Source of the DNA: Chrysaora quinquecirrha
Lineage: Eukaryota > Cnidaria > Scyphozoa > Semaeostomeae > Pelagiidae
Assembly: GCA_014526335.1 (NCBI GenBank)
Contig: JACTAT010000035.1
Location: forward strand, 3,416,344 to 3,480,343
DNA: 64,000 nt
Direction of reading: 5' to 3'
Below, one piece after another: positions 44,101 through 55,559 of this stretch. Made by a program: the position numbers and the translations under genes. Below the pieces are notes generated by a model that worked only from the letters and a program-made list of their open reading frames with translations, had not been told where the DNA came from and made no database searches. Each line of letters starts with the position of its first letter. The stretch's first letter is position 1.

Positions 44101-47100
44101 CAGTAGCTGTCTGGTCTTGTGATGCAGTTTTGTCTCTTTGAGCTGAATTGCTGCCTGTAATAGTAAAATTTAAAACTCATTGACTGTAATGATGTAATGG
44201 TTCTAAGAGAATTGCGATATACGAATAACATTAATATACGAATCACAGACATAAAAACACGTAAAAGATTAAAAAAGGAGAAAAAGAAGAAGAAGGAGAA
44301 AGAGAAAAAGGTGATATAGAAGAAGAAGGAGAAGAAGAAGGAGAGGAAGAAAGAGAAAAGGAAGATGAAGATGAAGCAGAAGAAATAGAAGATGTGATGA
44401 TGAAGAAGGAGGAGAAAAAAGAGAAACGGAAGAAGGAAATGAAATAGAAGAAGAAGATGAAGAAGAAAAAGAATAATAAGAAGAAGAAAGAGCAGAAAGA
44501 TTAAAGGAAGAAGAAGAACAAGAAGCAGAAAACAACATGACACACGAAAGCTAGAGCAAAAAGAAGTAAGAAGAAGAGGAGACAAAATAAAAGAAGGAAT
44601 GGAAGACAAACACAAACAAAAATACTGAAATTTTTTAGCAATAACACTTACTGGTCTCAGTTGATGCCTTGTCAAGAGTGGCAATATCTGCTTGATTGCT
44701 CACACTTCCATTCAACAATTTGCCAACTGGCCATGACACCGTATCCTTTTGTATTGCACCAGAGGCAATCTGATTCATGGCTATCAATTGCGCCATGTTA
44801 ACTGGTCCAGGCCATCCAGGGATTCGTGCTGTCAAATTCATAACTTTGTTACCATCCTTACCCCAGTTAAAAGTTGGGTAATCCTTTTTTGGTTCATTTG
44901 CAGGGTTCACTTTGGCAGCTGGTCGTTGGTTCTTTTTATCATGGTTGTGTTTATGATGGTGGTGATGATGGTGGTGGTGATGACTACTTTTTGATTTGCT
45001 TCGTTTGTCGTTTTTCTCTAAAGTTTTTGATTTTTTAGTAGCATTTTCTGTTTCTTTTTTGTCTTCTGTGTTTTTTGATGAATCTGTTTTTGAATCTTTT
45101 TTATCGTCTTTCTTGTTTTCCGCATTATTTTTATTATTAGTTTCTTTATTGATTTTAGTCACATCCTCGCTGCTATTTTCTTTCGATTCTGACCCTGGTG
45201 AGGAAAAATAATGAAACGCGAACATAAATCACGAATTTGTCAAATTTATAGCACGTTTTACAGCATACGCGTCATACACCTCGGCAGCATTGTCAATCGT
45301 GTAAAATCAGTAGATTTGGGAGTTTGAATCTTGTGCTTCCATAGGAAGCAGAAGTTTATCATTTTTAGGATTAAGCAGATAGATATAGAGGGTCAACAGA
45401 AGACAGGCTTTAGAAAATAGAATTTAGAAGGTCAACAGAATACAAACAGTTCTTTTTGAACATTAGGCAGAAACTATTTGTGTATAATAACGTATCACGC
45501 AGAGGCGAAGAGCCCACGATCTGCAGCTTCAAATAACTTTGGCTATATGCATCTGAAACAGTGGTAACCTTCCTCTCTCTCAATCTCTTTCTTCTTCCTT
45601 TCTCATTCCCTCTTCCGCTGGTTCTAAGGATAATACAATGTAATATAATGTAAATACCTTTACTGGACTTTGATGATTGTCTTTCATTGCCAGTACTACC
45701 TTGCACAGATTTTTTCACAGTCTCAGCAATTTTGTTCTTGTCTTTCTCATATTTAACTTTGCTCTTAACATTGATTGGTTTTCTTGCATTCTCTTCTTCA
45801 TTATTTGCTTCACCGCTGCCTGACTCAAAACCGGAGCCATCGCTGGGTTTGTCTCCGCTGTGCGCAAAACTTTCGTCAGTGTCCTTAGTAGCTGCAGGTA
45901 ATAATGTTTGAGCAACAGCAGCTGCAGGAAGTGATGTTTGTTTTATTTTATGCCTTGTAGTATCATCTTCTTTTATTGCATCTGTTTTGGCACTTTTGTC
46001 AGATGCGTCTACACTGCTTTTACTGGAAGCTATAAAGTAATGCAAACGTCACATAAATTAAAGCATTTAAAAGACATTATTAGAGAAACCCTTAGTGAAA
46101 CACATTTATGTGAATTGATAGAGAGATCAATACGGCCATGTGTAGAAGAACTAGGGTGAATCCAAGTAAATGGAAAAGAAGAAGAAGTGGACGAAGACGA
46201 AAGGAAGAAAAACAAAGAAGATGATTGAGCTTAACAATAAAGAAGACAAAGATGAAGAAGAGGCAAACAAACATCAAGTAATTGAGACAGAAGAACAGGA
46301 CGAGGAAGAACAAGAAGAAAAGAAAATAAAGTTGAGAGAAGATCAAGAAAATTGAAAGGAAGAAGAACAAAAAGAAGGAAAGAAGAAAAGAAGAAGAAGG
46401 AAACAAGAAGAGGAGAAATGGGAAGCAATTTAATAACAATGCATCAACTAGTTAACAAGATAGCTAATAAATCTCTTCTAACACTATTCGCAAAGCCAAA
46501 CATTTCGTACCGGTGTGACTCTTTACAATGACTGTTGCATGCATAATGAAAAGGAGTCATCAGGAATTGCTATAATGGGACATTTTGGGACATACTGTCC
46601 ACTTTACCTCTTCTTTCACCAGTCTACTTTCCACGGATAAAATGTGCGAAGAATTATTCAAGAAATTTGAAGTCTAAACTATGGCATATTTCAAGCAAAA
46701 TAACTTTGAAAACTGTACCACATAAGCACCGTTTATAAGAATTTTAGGCGTCAGCATCAAAAGTATTATTTACGTTATGAAAAAAAGGGGTACCACAGGG
46801 TTCACAAGTTTTGAGAATTTCTCCTTCTTGAGTAGGAGAATATAGGCCCATATTGCAGATATTGATGACAAAGATGCATATATTCAAATATATAATACAA
46901 ATGAATATGTATATATTTCATTTGAACATATATTTAGAAAGTTAGAATTTTGTTATCTAACAGCAAATACAGGACTTGGTATTAGAGTAATCTAATACTC
47001 TCTCTTAAAAAGAAAAAACTTGAAAAGTTTCTTAAATTTTTGACAAGGTTGGCCTACAGGTTTTTATACTTTCAACAGCACTAGTGCTGAGTATCATATG

Positions 47101-47301
47101 GCCATCTTTAATTAAAAGTCCTGTTATATTTCAATTCAAGAGAGTTTGAATGTATATGTTATAGAAGAATTTCATACAAGGATAATCAGTATACAGACCT
47201 TTCTTTTCCTTTGAGTTTCTTGTTTGGTCATTTTTCTTTCCTTCCGTTATGGAAACCAGCAACAAAACGCAGACGAATGCCCAAACAAAGAAGAGACGCA
47301 T
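41111..47301 (-). CDS. Secreted Lys- and His-rich protein, family unknown
   Basis: Seven exons, every junction in phase: 47199-47301, 45658-46029, 44652-45194, 43978-44154, 43309-43467, 42288-42394, 41111-42037; 795 residues. The ATG at 47301 starts a clear signal peptide (MRLFFVWAFVCVLLLVSITEG). Then come a Ser/Ala/Asp-rich region, a Lys/Asp/Asn-rich stretch and ten consecutive His at about residues 230-239. A more ordered segment follows (DYPTFNWGKDGNKV, ARIPGWPGPVNMAQLIAMN). Exons 5-6 look globular (IPNNFPARCAGLVKLYSNGE, TLLDYLKQLRKCKK, KYALERMRNYVPSS). The C-terminal third is Ala/Lys-rich and ends in a basic region with a furin-like RRKKR/SV at about 729-733. It is probably a secretory precursor cut near its end. 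I recognise no family. The final TAA overlaps a good donor (gtaagt at 41114), so an alternative end through 40671-40704 is possible. Confidence 0.8.
42811..42955 (+). mobile_element. tRNA-derived SINE, copy 1
   Basis: The head carries an A-box-like actcgtggtgtcagg and a B-box-like gggttcgagcc about 30 bases later, the spacing of an RNA polymerase III internal promoter. The body (ggtagcgtcacagcaag, gaggtctcg, ctactggcgctaaa) matches 43785-43937. It lies in an intron of the secreted-protein gene, opposite in orientation to it. Confidence 0.65.
43535..43575. repeat. Dispersed repeat, short copy 3
   Basis: Contains gagactcaggtaataagtct, similar to parts of 12455-12600 (gggactcaggaaataagtct). Too short to classify. 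Confidence 0.3.
43785..43937 (+). mobile_element. tRNA-derived SINE, copy 2
   Basis: Starts aatccagctggctcgtggtg (A box), followed by cggagttcgagcccc (B box), then the same body as 42811-42955, ending near accatttcaccttcatc. It is in the neighbouring intron and the same orientation as copy 1, about 1 kb away. Confidence 0.7.
44265..44600. repeat. GAA/GGA polypurine tract in an intron
   Basis: About 330 bases nearly all purine on the plus strand (gaagaa, gaggaa, gaaaaag). It lies in the intron between exons 43978-44154 and 44652-45194 of the minus-strand secreted-protein gene, so its RNA is a long pyrimidine tract close to the 43978-44154 acceptor. Confidence 0.85.
46160..46430. repeat. Second GAA-type polypurine tract in an intron
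   Basis: About 270 bases of gaagaa/aagaag with few pyrimidines, in intron 1 of the same gene (between 45658-46029 and 47199-47301). Same purine strand as the tract at 44265-44600. Confidence 0.8.
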
Positions 47302-48235
47302 TATTGTGACTATTTAGAGTTTTTACAGCATATCATACAGAGAAAAACGACAATACAGGCATCGGCCAGAATTCCGGGAGTTCTATATTACAAAGGTGTT
47401 TTTAATTACCGACTCTGCTGCTCATAGGCCAGGAGGTTCCCTTCAAGATTACATCATGTTAGACAAGATCAGCCGTATGAATAGTGTGCGTCAATTCCCA
47501 ATGAGGATCAACGGGAATCAATAGATAATACAACAGGTGTTTACGCTCGCTTATTTGCGCGGGTAAGTCAGGTAGCAAAGATCTGGTTAAATTTATATAC
47601 ACTTAAAATAGAAACGTTTACTGGCAAAAACGATGTATTATCCAACCTTACTTTATCTCTAAGCTAGGCGTCGGATCAGACTTTGTTGAATGCGTTTGAC
47701 TGGAACTAATCCTAGCTACAAATGGTAGACTTGATGTACTCGGAATTCGTGTTTGATTGGTGCTGAATTCCGAAAACGGTAGATTTCGCAGCTTTCGGCA
47801 AGCCTTCTTAACCTGCTCCAAGAGTGCACTCGTTCGGAACTTTTATCTCTTTAAATTCTGAAAAACGTAAACTACGGTGGCTTCCGATTCCCAGTATTCA
47901 AGACGCCAAAAAAACTAATTTTCTTGAAAACGGATGACGATTGGAGAAGTTGATTTGAAACTGAGAATCTCTGTGAAGTCTGTGAAATCTTCCAGCTCTG
48001 GAGAGTTTTGGAGCCTGCAAAAATCTCCGATTTTACCTCGAATTGTTCAATTAACTACATTGGGCCTAAAATGGGCCTAAAAATTTTGTTAAAAAATGGA
48101 TCCTCTAATAAAAAAGGTCCTTGACGTCTAATAAGTTTTTAGAGCCCGTTGATTGTTTCAGAGTGAAAACCATCTTCCCCCTTGCCCAATGTTTGCAAAC
48201 AAGCAATCAATATCTATTTGTTAAAGCAGGTTGGG

Positions 48236-48452
48236 GGGGGGGGGGGTTCTAGCAGCTATGCAGCTGATGTGGACCTGCAGCTGGTGCAGACTGACATTCT
48301 AGAACGAATACCCTGGGTACTCATTTACCGACCTCGAAAGGATGAGCAGATGAGTTGACTGTAGGCTTGTGGAAAGTGGTCCCGACGAGATTCAAACCCA
48401 CGACCTCAAGATCGTGAGCCGAATGCCTTGGCCAATCAGCCACACCATCTCT
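48236..48452 (-). mobile_element. tRNA-derived SINE of a second family
   Basis: On the minus strand the head reads ggtgtggctgattggccaag (A box region), then cgtgggtttgaatctcgtc (B box region), then a body with ctttcgaggtcggtaaatga and gagtacccag. It ends at a run of 12 or so C residues (poly-G on the plus strand at about 48235-48247). It differs from the SINEs at 42.8 and 43.8 kb. Confidence 0.65.
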
Positions 48453-48664
48453 TATGTCATTTTGTTGGTCTTTGGAGAGAAAACTCCACAAATGTCCTTT
48501 CTAGCGCTAAATAGGGAAGGAAGGAGTTACTGTAATTAATCTCACCGAACACTGAGCAAACTTTCTACTTATGGCTTTGATTATAGCTGTAAGGCTCCAC
48601 TAGCCATATCGTCAAGATGATTCGTTGGAAGATCTATACCTGTGCTGGAAGATAATTATAATTT

Positions 48665-48960
48665 GAATAGATTTTCAGGTGACTCACAGAGCAAACCTGA
48701 AAGTCAGGTACGCCATTTCCCACCTCACTTCATAAAGGCCATCTAAGGTATTGAGAAGTAATATCACATATAAAGAAAAAGAAAAGTGCTCTTCAGATAT
48801 GCTCCGGACGACAATTTTTACAATGACAAATAATTGACTTGCGAAGCAGAAATGAAATTTAGATATGCTAATAATTTTCCCACCACACATCATAGACCTC
48901 ATCTCGCCTCACAAGCACAATCAAAGGCAATGAGAGCAATATCACATAAATACCAAAAAC
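48665..48960. repeat. Diverged direct duplication
   Basis: Words such as cccacctcacttcataaagg, then ggtattgagaagtaatatca at about 48717-48765 reappear in altered form at 48877-48950 (cccaccacacatcatagacc, ggcaatgagagcaatatcac). Confidence 0.45.
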
Positions 48961-49110
48961 ACTCTTCTTGAAGATCACATTTAGAAAAATGTGACCAGTA
49001 CATTTTCCTGTTTCGAACATGTGCCTGCAAGCGTACCCTCGCGTAGCTACTTTGGTGATGCCTGGTCAGTTACCATTCATGAATTATCTCAAAATGTTAA
49101 AGGTTTAGGT

Positions 49111-49368
49111 CTAGTACTCTTGTAAGTTCCACAACAAATTTTGTCTCTCTGGCAGGTCTAACATACATTTCTATGGTGTAAATCTCCAGTATTTAATTTC
49201 TTCTACTAGTAAAGTCAAAAGGACTTCTAGCAGAAAATTCCGGTACTATTGTAAATTCCAGAACAAATTTTGTCCCTCTAGCAGGTCTAACATACATTTC
49301 TATAGTGTAAATCTCAAGTATTTTATTTCTTCTACTAGTAAAGTCAAAGGACTGCTAGCAGAAAGTTC
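49111..49368. repeat. Tandem duplication, two units of about 129 bp
   Basis: Unit 1 (49111-49239) and unit 2 (49240-49368) share caggtctaacatacatttct, ttcttctactagtaaagtca and tagcagaaa in the same order, with about 10 percent difference by eye. Non-coding. Confidence 0.75.
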
Positions 49369-50344
49369 CTAAAATTCAGCAACAGTCAGCACACCATTGT
49401 TTTGACCTGGTTTGATTTTATGCTATCGCTATGCTACAACTTACAATACATGATCTACTGATGCAACATCCTGAACAGAACATCTCGATTGATTTCGATT
49501 TACCTGTGCTCTCCAAGATTCTGCTACTTTTGCCAGGGGCTTAGAGAGCCAGGCAAGTGTGAAAACGAACGACTGGACACTGGAGTTGTTAGGTGACAAG
49601 TGTGCAGTGGCGTTGAAGCAGTCATCTTAAAAGTACATAGTAAAAAAACAGATTTTAGAGGAACCTAGTTCTGAAACCCAAAATTAAAGAATCTTTTAGA
49701 TTTATATCAAAATTAAAAAACCTCAGAAATTCGACGTTCTGAAATTTGGGGGGAAATAGGATCAGGAAAAAGCTACGTGCCACACCCAAACCACGCCTAA
49801 GGATTGCTACTTTGCTAGTAATCGCATTTTGGTCTTTAACAAAGTTGAATAGTTTTCTGGATTTTGGGAGAACGGTTTAGCAAGAATGCCGTCAAATTGG
49901 GTTTCAGATTGGCTTTTAGTTTCCAATTTAAAATCTGATAAAACTTTTGGGCGTTAATCGCAAAACCGAAACTGCAATTAAAACAAACAGAGGTTATCAT
50001 CCTTATCGCAAAGTTTGCAAAAACGTTTATCCAAGACAGAGATAGGCTCGGCTTCTTATTAAGCAAAATTTTCAACATTAAGAGACAATGTTTCGAATTA
50101 GCTTTAAATTGAAACACCAGCAAAAGCTTTCCATGTGGCCATGGTCTTCAATAATGGTACTATACACTACGAAATATGAAGCAATGTATTAGTTCCATTC
50201 AGTTAATAGAATCTTTCACGTTTTCGAGTAGAGCATTCATTGTACCAAACTTCAAAGTTGAATAGACATTCCGGCATTAAGTAAACCGGATGAAGTTAAT
50301 TTTGGCGATAGAAAGTAATATACCAAGAATTAGTCTATTTTTCG

Positions 50345-50960
50345 TCTCCTAACTATTTATTGATCTCTGGAAGAGAACTCGGTCATAAAGAGACCTTAGA
50401 AAACAGCAACAGCAACAGAATAAACAAAAACAACTAACACGGTACCGTAGGAAGTGAAACTTAGAATCTCTTGTCTTCGAAATATAACTATTGAGTTGGA
50501 TTCCTCCCTTTGAAGTTCTATTGCTGTCTAGAATAGAGCTTTGTCAATTGTCATAAGGACACATTAGAAAATTGCAACGGTAATAATAACAATAACAACG
50601 ACTGATGCAGCGAGTGCATCTTATAAATGCAGCCAACTTGAACTCTAAACTTCACGACTTTTAACTGTAACTAGAGAAAAACTCTCGCTAACCAACGCTT
50701 TATTGGTCTCTGCAACGGAAATTTGTCATAACAAACAAAAAAAGAAACATACAACGACAGTGATTGAAGCATTGGAAGCATTGGGAGCGTATATGCCGAT
50801 ATAAACTAACTTGAAGTCTCTAATTTTTGACTAATACAAAAGAATAAAAGACTTCTAGCTCCAGCTCAGGGACACTTTAATTTCTCTGCAGTTCTGCAAT
50901 AGAAATTTGCTACCCAAAGAGCGACCACAAAACAACGAAAACAAGAACGTGCAGAGAAAA
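50345..50960. repeat. Degenerate long tandem repeat
   Basis: Three or four units of roughly 170-200 bases, each running from a cttgaa..tct word through a tctctgcaa-type word to aaatttgtcata/aaatttgctac, then a C/A-rich stretch (acaaaacaacgaaaac). Strongly diverged. Confidence 0.4.
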
Positions 50961-51607
50961 CGAAAAAGAACTTATAGAGTATAGAGGAACTTATTCAGTG
51001 GGTCTAACTATAGATAACCTTTTATCGCACTCGAGAACATATTTGAACATTTGTATCCGAGCATCCATTTGAAAGTTTTAGGCAATCTGTGAACATATCC
51101 AAACACTGAAATTCTGAGCAGCAACACCAAGCTGTTAGAAACAAAAAAGGCTGCTCAATGAGTTTTTTGTAAATATATCTGGAATCGAAAACACTGATTG
51201 AACTTGTATTCATGTTTAGGATGACACCATGGGTTCTTTAAAACCAATCTGTTTGGCCTCTGTGCAAGGATGTTGATCGTGTTCACAAATAACTTCAAAG
51301 CTTCTGCTGTCTTAGAATGGAACACCAGCAAGGTCATTTGCCGTTGTTCAAATCTTATCTGTTTGTAAAGAAATCGCAGAAGATCTTTGACACATCCATA
51401 TTATCGAAATATCAGTATTCCACAAGAGGTCAGGAAACTTAAGATATGCAAAAATTATAACGTATTGAAGCAAGAAGATATTTTATCTTGAACTGAATCG
51501 CTTGTTTGGTTTTCTCTTTGAGCAAGCAATATGGAAGAGAATTTGTGTCAGTTGATTCGACTGCTGAATAGCTGAGAAGTTTGCTCTGAGCAGACCTGAG
51601 GCCAGAC

Positions 51608-54607
51608 ATGTGGATATTATCTTTAGAGTTCATGGCCTTTGTAATTCACCTTCACAGTTTGATAGTTCAGTCGCTTCCAGTAAATACAACAAATAGTGGT
51701 GAGTATCACGCAGATATTTGATAAAACTATCTTTATGCAAAGAGAATAACTCTATTTTGTGTAAACTCGTTCAGTGCCTGAAGATAACTCAAATTACGAA
51801 AGATTAAACAGCTTGTGCTCAGTATTGCCTTGGGAGTCCTCAATTTCTTCACACAGCAATACCCATTAATTGCACAGCTACAAGGACTTCTAGATTATTT
51901 GAGACCGCATCTCTCAAGATGTAGGTCGCAGAAGACAAACTTTCCTTTGGAAAGGGAAAATGGCATAGGATAGAGGATAGAATACGTTTCTTCTTTGCAC
52001 GATCCCGGGAGCGGTAGTGCGACTAGCTGGTGCACAGTCAGCCTTCTAGAGTTTTAGGACAATTAAACCGCATATCTTTGCAGTAAACATAGCAACAGAA
52101 AATAGTTTAGCTAGACAAAACAAACAGGGATGAAAAAGCTGCAAACAATAGAATAAAGAAAAGGCTTGATATGCTTTCCGTTTCGGGCACTGCTAACAAG
52201 TTTTCTTTGGGGGTAGCCAGGTTAGTTATGACCCGGGGCTTCAGAGGGCTCGCATGAAATAATAAAGATTCAAGACAGAGCTTTATTTGTCCAACTAGTT
52301 AAATTTAAAAAAACTATCCACTTAAGCATTAAGTTTTAGCATTGCCTTGTCATACTTTTTTGCTAAAAATGCGGCATTTTAACTTTGCATTAAAAGTCGT
52401 GGCAAAAGCAAAAGGGCGAATTCCAAAAATTGACGAGGCTTCTAAGAAGCGAGTCCCTACCGTCTCTCGACAAAACTTCACAGACATATGCACATTTACT
52501 GTACACCTACATACAAACATTACTGATATAGCAATACTAATAACAATTATCTTCTCTTCGTGTAACAGCTGCAAATGACGTGACGGAGACAAATAGAAGA
52601 ACAGAACCACATAACAGACTAGACATTTACTTTGTCGACAAACATAAGGGAAACGTGAACAGTGACGAAACTCGACCGTACACATCAGATATAACACCTG
52701 ATCCATTTGGTGATAATACAGAGAGAAAGCTGAGAGGTCTGCCAGAGGATACTGTACATGAGTTTCTGTTGACTGCAGCGGACAATAAGCAAGCTAACAG
52801 CAGACATGAGTTATATAAGAACCCCAAAATTCCAGAAATACAATTTAGAACAGAATCACCGTTTTCTTTACAGACTGTCGCTTCCCCGTTCTTTTTGCAA
52901 AATGTACAGAGCGTGCAAAATAAACAGGTCGTGCAAAATGTACAGAGTTCTGGCAAGGCAAAGCAACGTTTGAGAAAGCATGTTTCTAGACGCAAGCGAG
53001 GTGTGATACCACAGCTTACTGATAATAAGGAGTTTCCCCAAATTCAAGTAAAAGACATATCATGGTTTAAAAAGTACCAGAATTTGTATAATAATATCAT
53101 GAAAAAGAATAACATACAGTTGAGGGATCAGATAAATTTCCAAAAACAGAGAGAGGCAAATTATGACGAACAAAATTGGCATCAGAACTCAGTGAATCCA
53201 GTCCAACGAAGCCAAATACCAAGCAATGATTACCACCAATCTGGCTATGTTTATCCTTTATATCATCTTCATACAAGCGATTCTCAAGTGATGCCAAGCT
53301 ATATGGTCCAGAACTATGCTAGGCCGCAACAAATCACCGAAGGTCGACAGCCTCAAAGTAACTACAATGGACAGGGATACTATTCAACGCAGAATTCACA
53401 AAGAAGCCCAAACCAATTGAAGAATCAGATGAGAACGGATGTTCAGAAAGCTTACCCACTAAAGCCACCCTCACAGAATGTACTTTACCAATTTAAACCT
53501 CCCTCCAAAACATACTCGCCTCATCAACAGACTGCAGCGAGTGAGACTGCACTACAGAGTATCGGTCTAAAAGATGATGCTTCGTTTATTGACGCAAGCC
53601 CGAATTTCGACCACAGCGCTTGGACACTGAATGCTATTCAGTCTATTATACCCAATGCGCAGGCAAGAAATGCTATTCCCCATTTGGAGAAAAAGCCCAT
53701 GACAAGTATACAGCAAAATAAACAAGGTGATAAACAAACGCAAAGTAATATCCCAAAGACTGTTTATCTCTCCAAACCTGTTCAGGATGTGAACTCAAAG
53801 AACAGTAACTATGTCACAAGGCCTAATGTCCTTGTGAATGCGGACAAAACTAGGTCAAACTTTCTTATGAACGCAGCCAATAGTAGACAGCTCAAAGTGG
53901 ATAAGCCTGTCACTATTTCTTCCTTACAAAATAACAGAGCATCTAAAATAACGAGTCCTTCAGAAAACAACAGTAATGGGAACAAATTGAAACTGGAAAA
54001 TATTGACCACTCAGGTAGCATATCGCCTTCGAGTGTTGTGGACACTGAACAGAAGAAAGCAGTGATACCAACTGCAAATAACAACAACGTAGAAATTAAA
54101 AGCCTTACAGGGAATTTCTTCAAACCAAGTAATGACCCACATGCACCGAAAGATACATCATCGGATAGTAACAGCAGAGATGTTATATATAAAGAGATAA
54201 GTCCTGGAACGGATATTGACTCAGATGACGTCACAGCTGAAAACTTAGTGACCATTTTCAGTGAATTAGACAGTGACGCGAATGATGCTGTCAGTGAGCT
54301 TGCCAAAAAGGATGCTATATCAACACCAGAAAGCGAGTCATTGCAACCGAATAATCAGATCGAAATGACGGTGTTAAAATCTCCCGCAAAAGAAGACAAC
54401 ATAAAAAGCCCAGCCAAAGAAGTCACTTTTATTAATGTACCATTTGAGAAAGAAAATGCCATCAATTTCGAGCAGAAAATTGAACCACTGAAACTGAAAG
54501 AAAGGCCTGTGGATTCTCCTCCAAAGGCTAGAGACACCGTGGCAAAACAGAACTTCGATTTGAAAAGTTTACATTTTGGACTTTCAAACGGGAATACATT
54601 TGAGTGA
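51608..54607 (+). CDS. Secreted Gln/Asn/Ser-rich protein with furin-like site, family unknown
   Basis: Two exons: 51608-51698 and 52569-54607, 709 residues. The ATG at 51608 opens a hydrophobic leader (MWILSLEFMAFVIHLHSLIV); the donor AGTG/gtgagt joins in phase to the acceptor taacag, restoring an Ala codon. The mature part is hydrophilic and rich in Gln, Asn, Ser and Pro, with no cysteine-rich module. A basic SRRKRG site at about residues 171-174 suits proprotein convertase cleavage. Before it a short duplication is visible (FLQNVQSVQNKQ, VVQNVQSSG). The region after it carries Tyr/Gln-rich sequence (YHQSGYVYPLYHLH, QGYYSTQNSQRSP), and the last 150 residues are acidic. I recognise no family and infer an extracellular or matrix protein. 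A polyadenylation signal AATAAA lies at 54724-54729. Confidence 0.8.
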
Positions 54608-54723
54608 GAGTTGTGACATAAGAAAGTCAAGAGTCTTTATTCCAAATCCAAGCAGTGAAATATCTTCGATATCTATGCAACCATGCAGTAACCTAACAGG
54701 CGACTTGCATTGAGACAAGTTCA

Positions 54724-54729
54724 AATAAA
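54724..54729 (+). terminator. Polyadenylation signal
   Basis: AATAAA about 117 bases after the stop codon of the secreted Gln/Asn/Ser-rich gene. Confidence 0.55.
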
Positions 54730-55559
54730 GAGAAACGTATGGAGTCATTCTATAACTAGAGCTTGACCAAAGTCGTCGAGGCACATTTGGAAAGGGCAAG
54801 AGAATGCATCTAAAGAGCAGCAAACAAAAGTCTCAAGAAAAAACTACTCACTTCAAAAGATTTTGATTTGATAGTGTTGTTCCTGCATTCAAAAAGGAAA
54901 AGCTACAGATCGATTGCTTCAAACTGATGTTTCCCAGCTTCAAAAGCAATACGTGTTGGCTCACCAGTGAACAGAATGTAAATAAAAAGAATAGTGAAAA
55001 AAACACCCAAACAAAACAAGACTGGACTTGAGCTCTACCATAATCATTTGCCATGTTCAGCGATCTAGGTAGTCATGTACAAGATTATATTAATTAACAA
55101 GAAATGGTGACGTAAGTAAATAGCATTTAAACCTGCGCTGTATCTTAGAGGTCAAGCATTGCTTCCAGCATATAATAGCAACAATTTTTCATCATAAAGG
55201 GTTGCTTTTTGTATTTAAGCAGAAATTATTATTGTTGAAAACGCCAATATCAGACTCAATTTGAATTAGCTTAAGAAATTTCAAGCAATGGTCCAAGGCG
55301 ACTGACTTTTCCGACAACAATCCGATACACACGGAGATTGGAGATGGAAGTCCCCAGGCTGCTATCAGACATTATAAAAGGGCTTATTTTCATATACACT
55401 AACTTTGGCTATCGAAAGGTCTTAAAAAAGGCTCATGAATGATGATGATACAGAGGCTTTCAAGTATTGTCCCTTTCTTTCTAGTTAGCCCGAAGCGAAC
55501 GAGCCTCATTGACATAAGAGCTGCTATTAGAATTAAAACAAGGACTTATTTACGCACAC
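54730..55559. other. Intergenic interval
   Basis: Convergent gap between the plus-strand secreted-protein gene and the 3' end of TADA3. I see no gene. Confidence 0.5.

Larger units (their letters stand above)
47302..51607. other. Intergenic interval between two divergent secreted-protein genes
   Basis: The genes at 41111-47301 (minus) and 51608-54607 (plus) point away from each other across 4.3 kb. The interval holds a SINE (48236-48452), duplicated blocks (48665-48960, 49111-49368) and a degenerate repeat (50345-50960). No gene is supported. Confidence 0.5.

Noticed and set aside
44073..44684. 203-codon Phe/Leu/Ser-rich frame
   Set aside because: Reads the complement of the GAA polypurine tract; the true exons at both ends use other frames.
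53809..54306. 165-codon minus-strand frame
   Set aside because: Antisense shadow of the large exon of the secreted Gln/Asn/Ser-rich gene.
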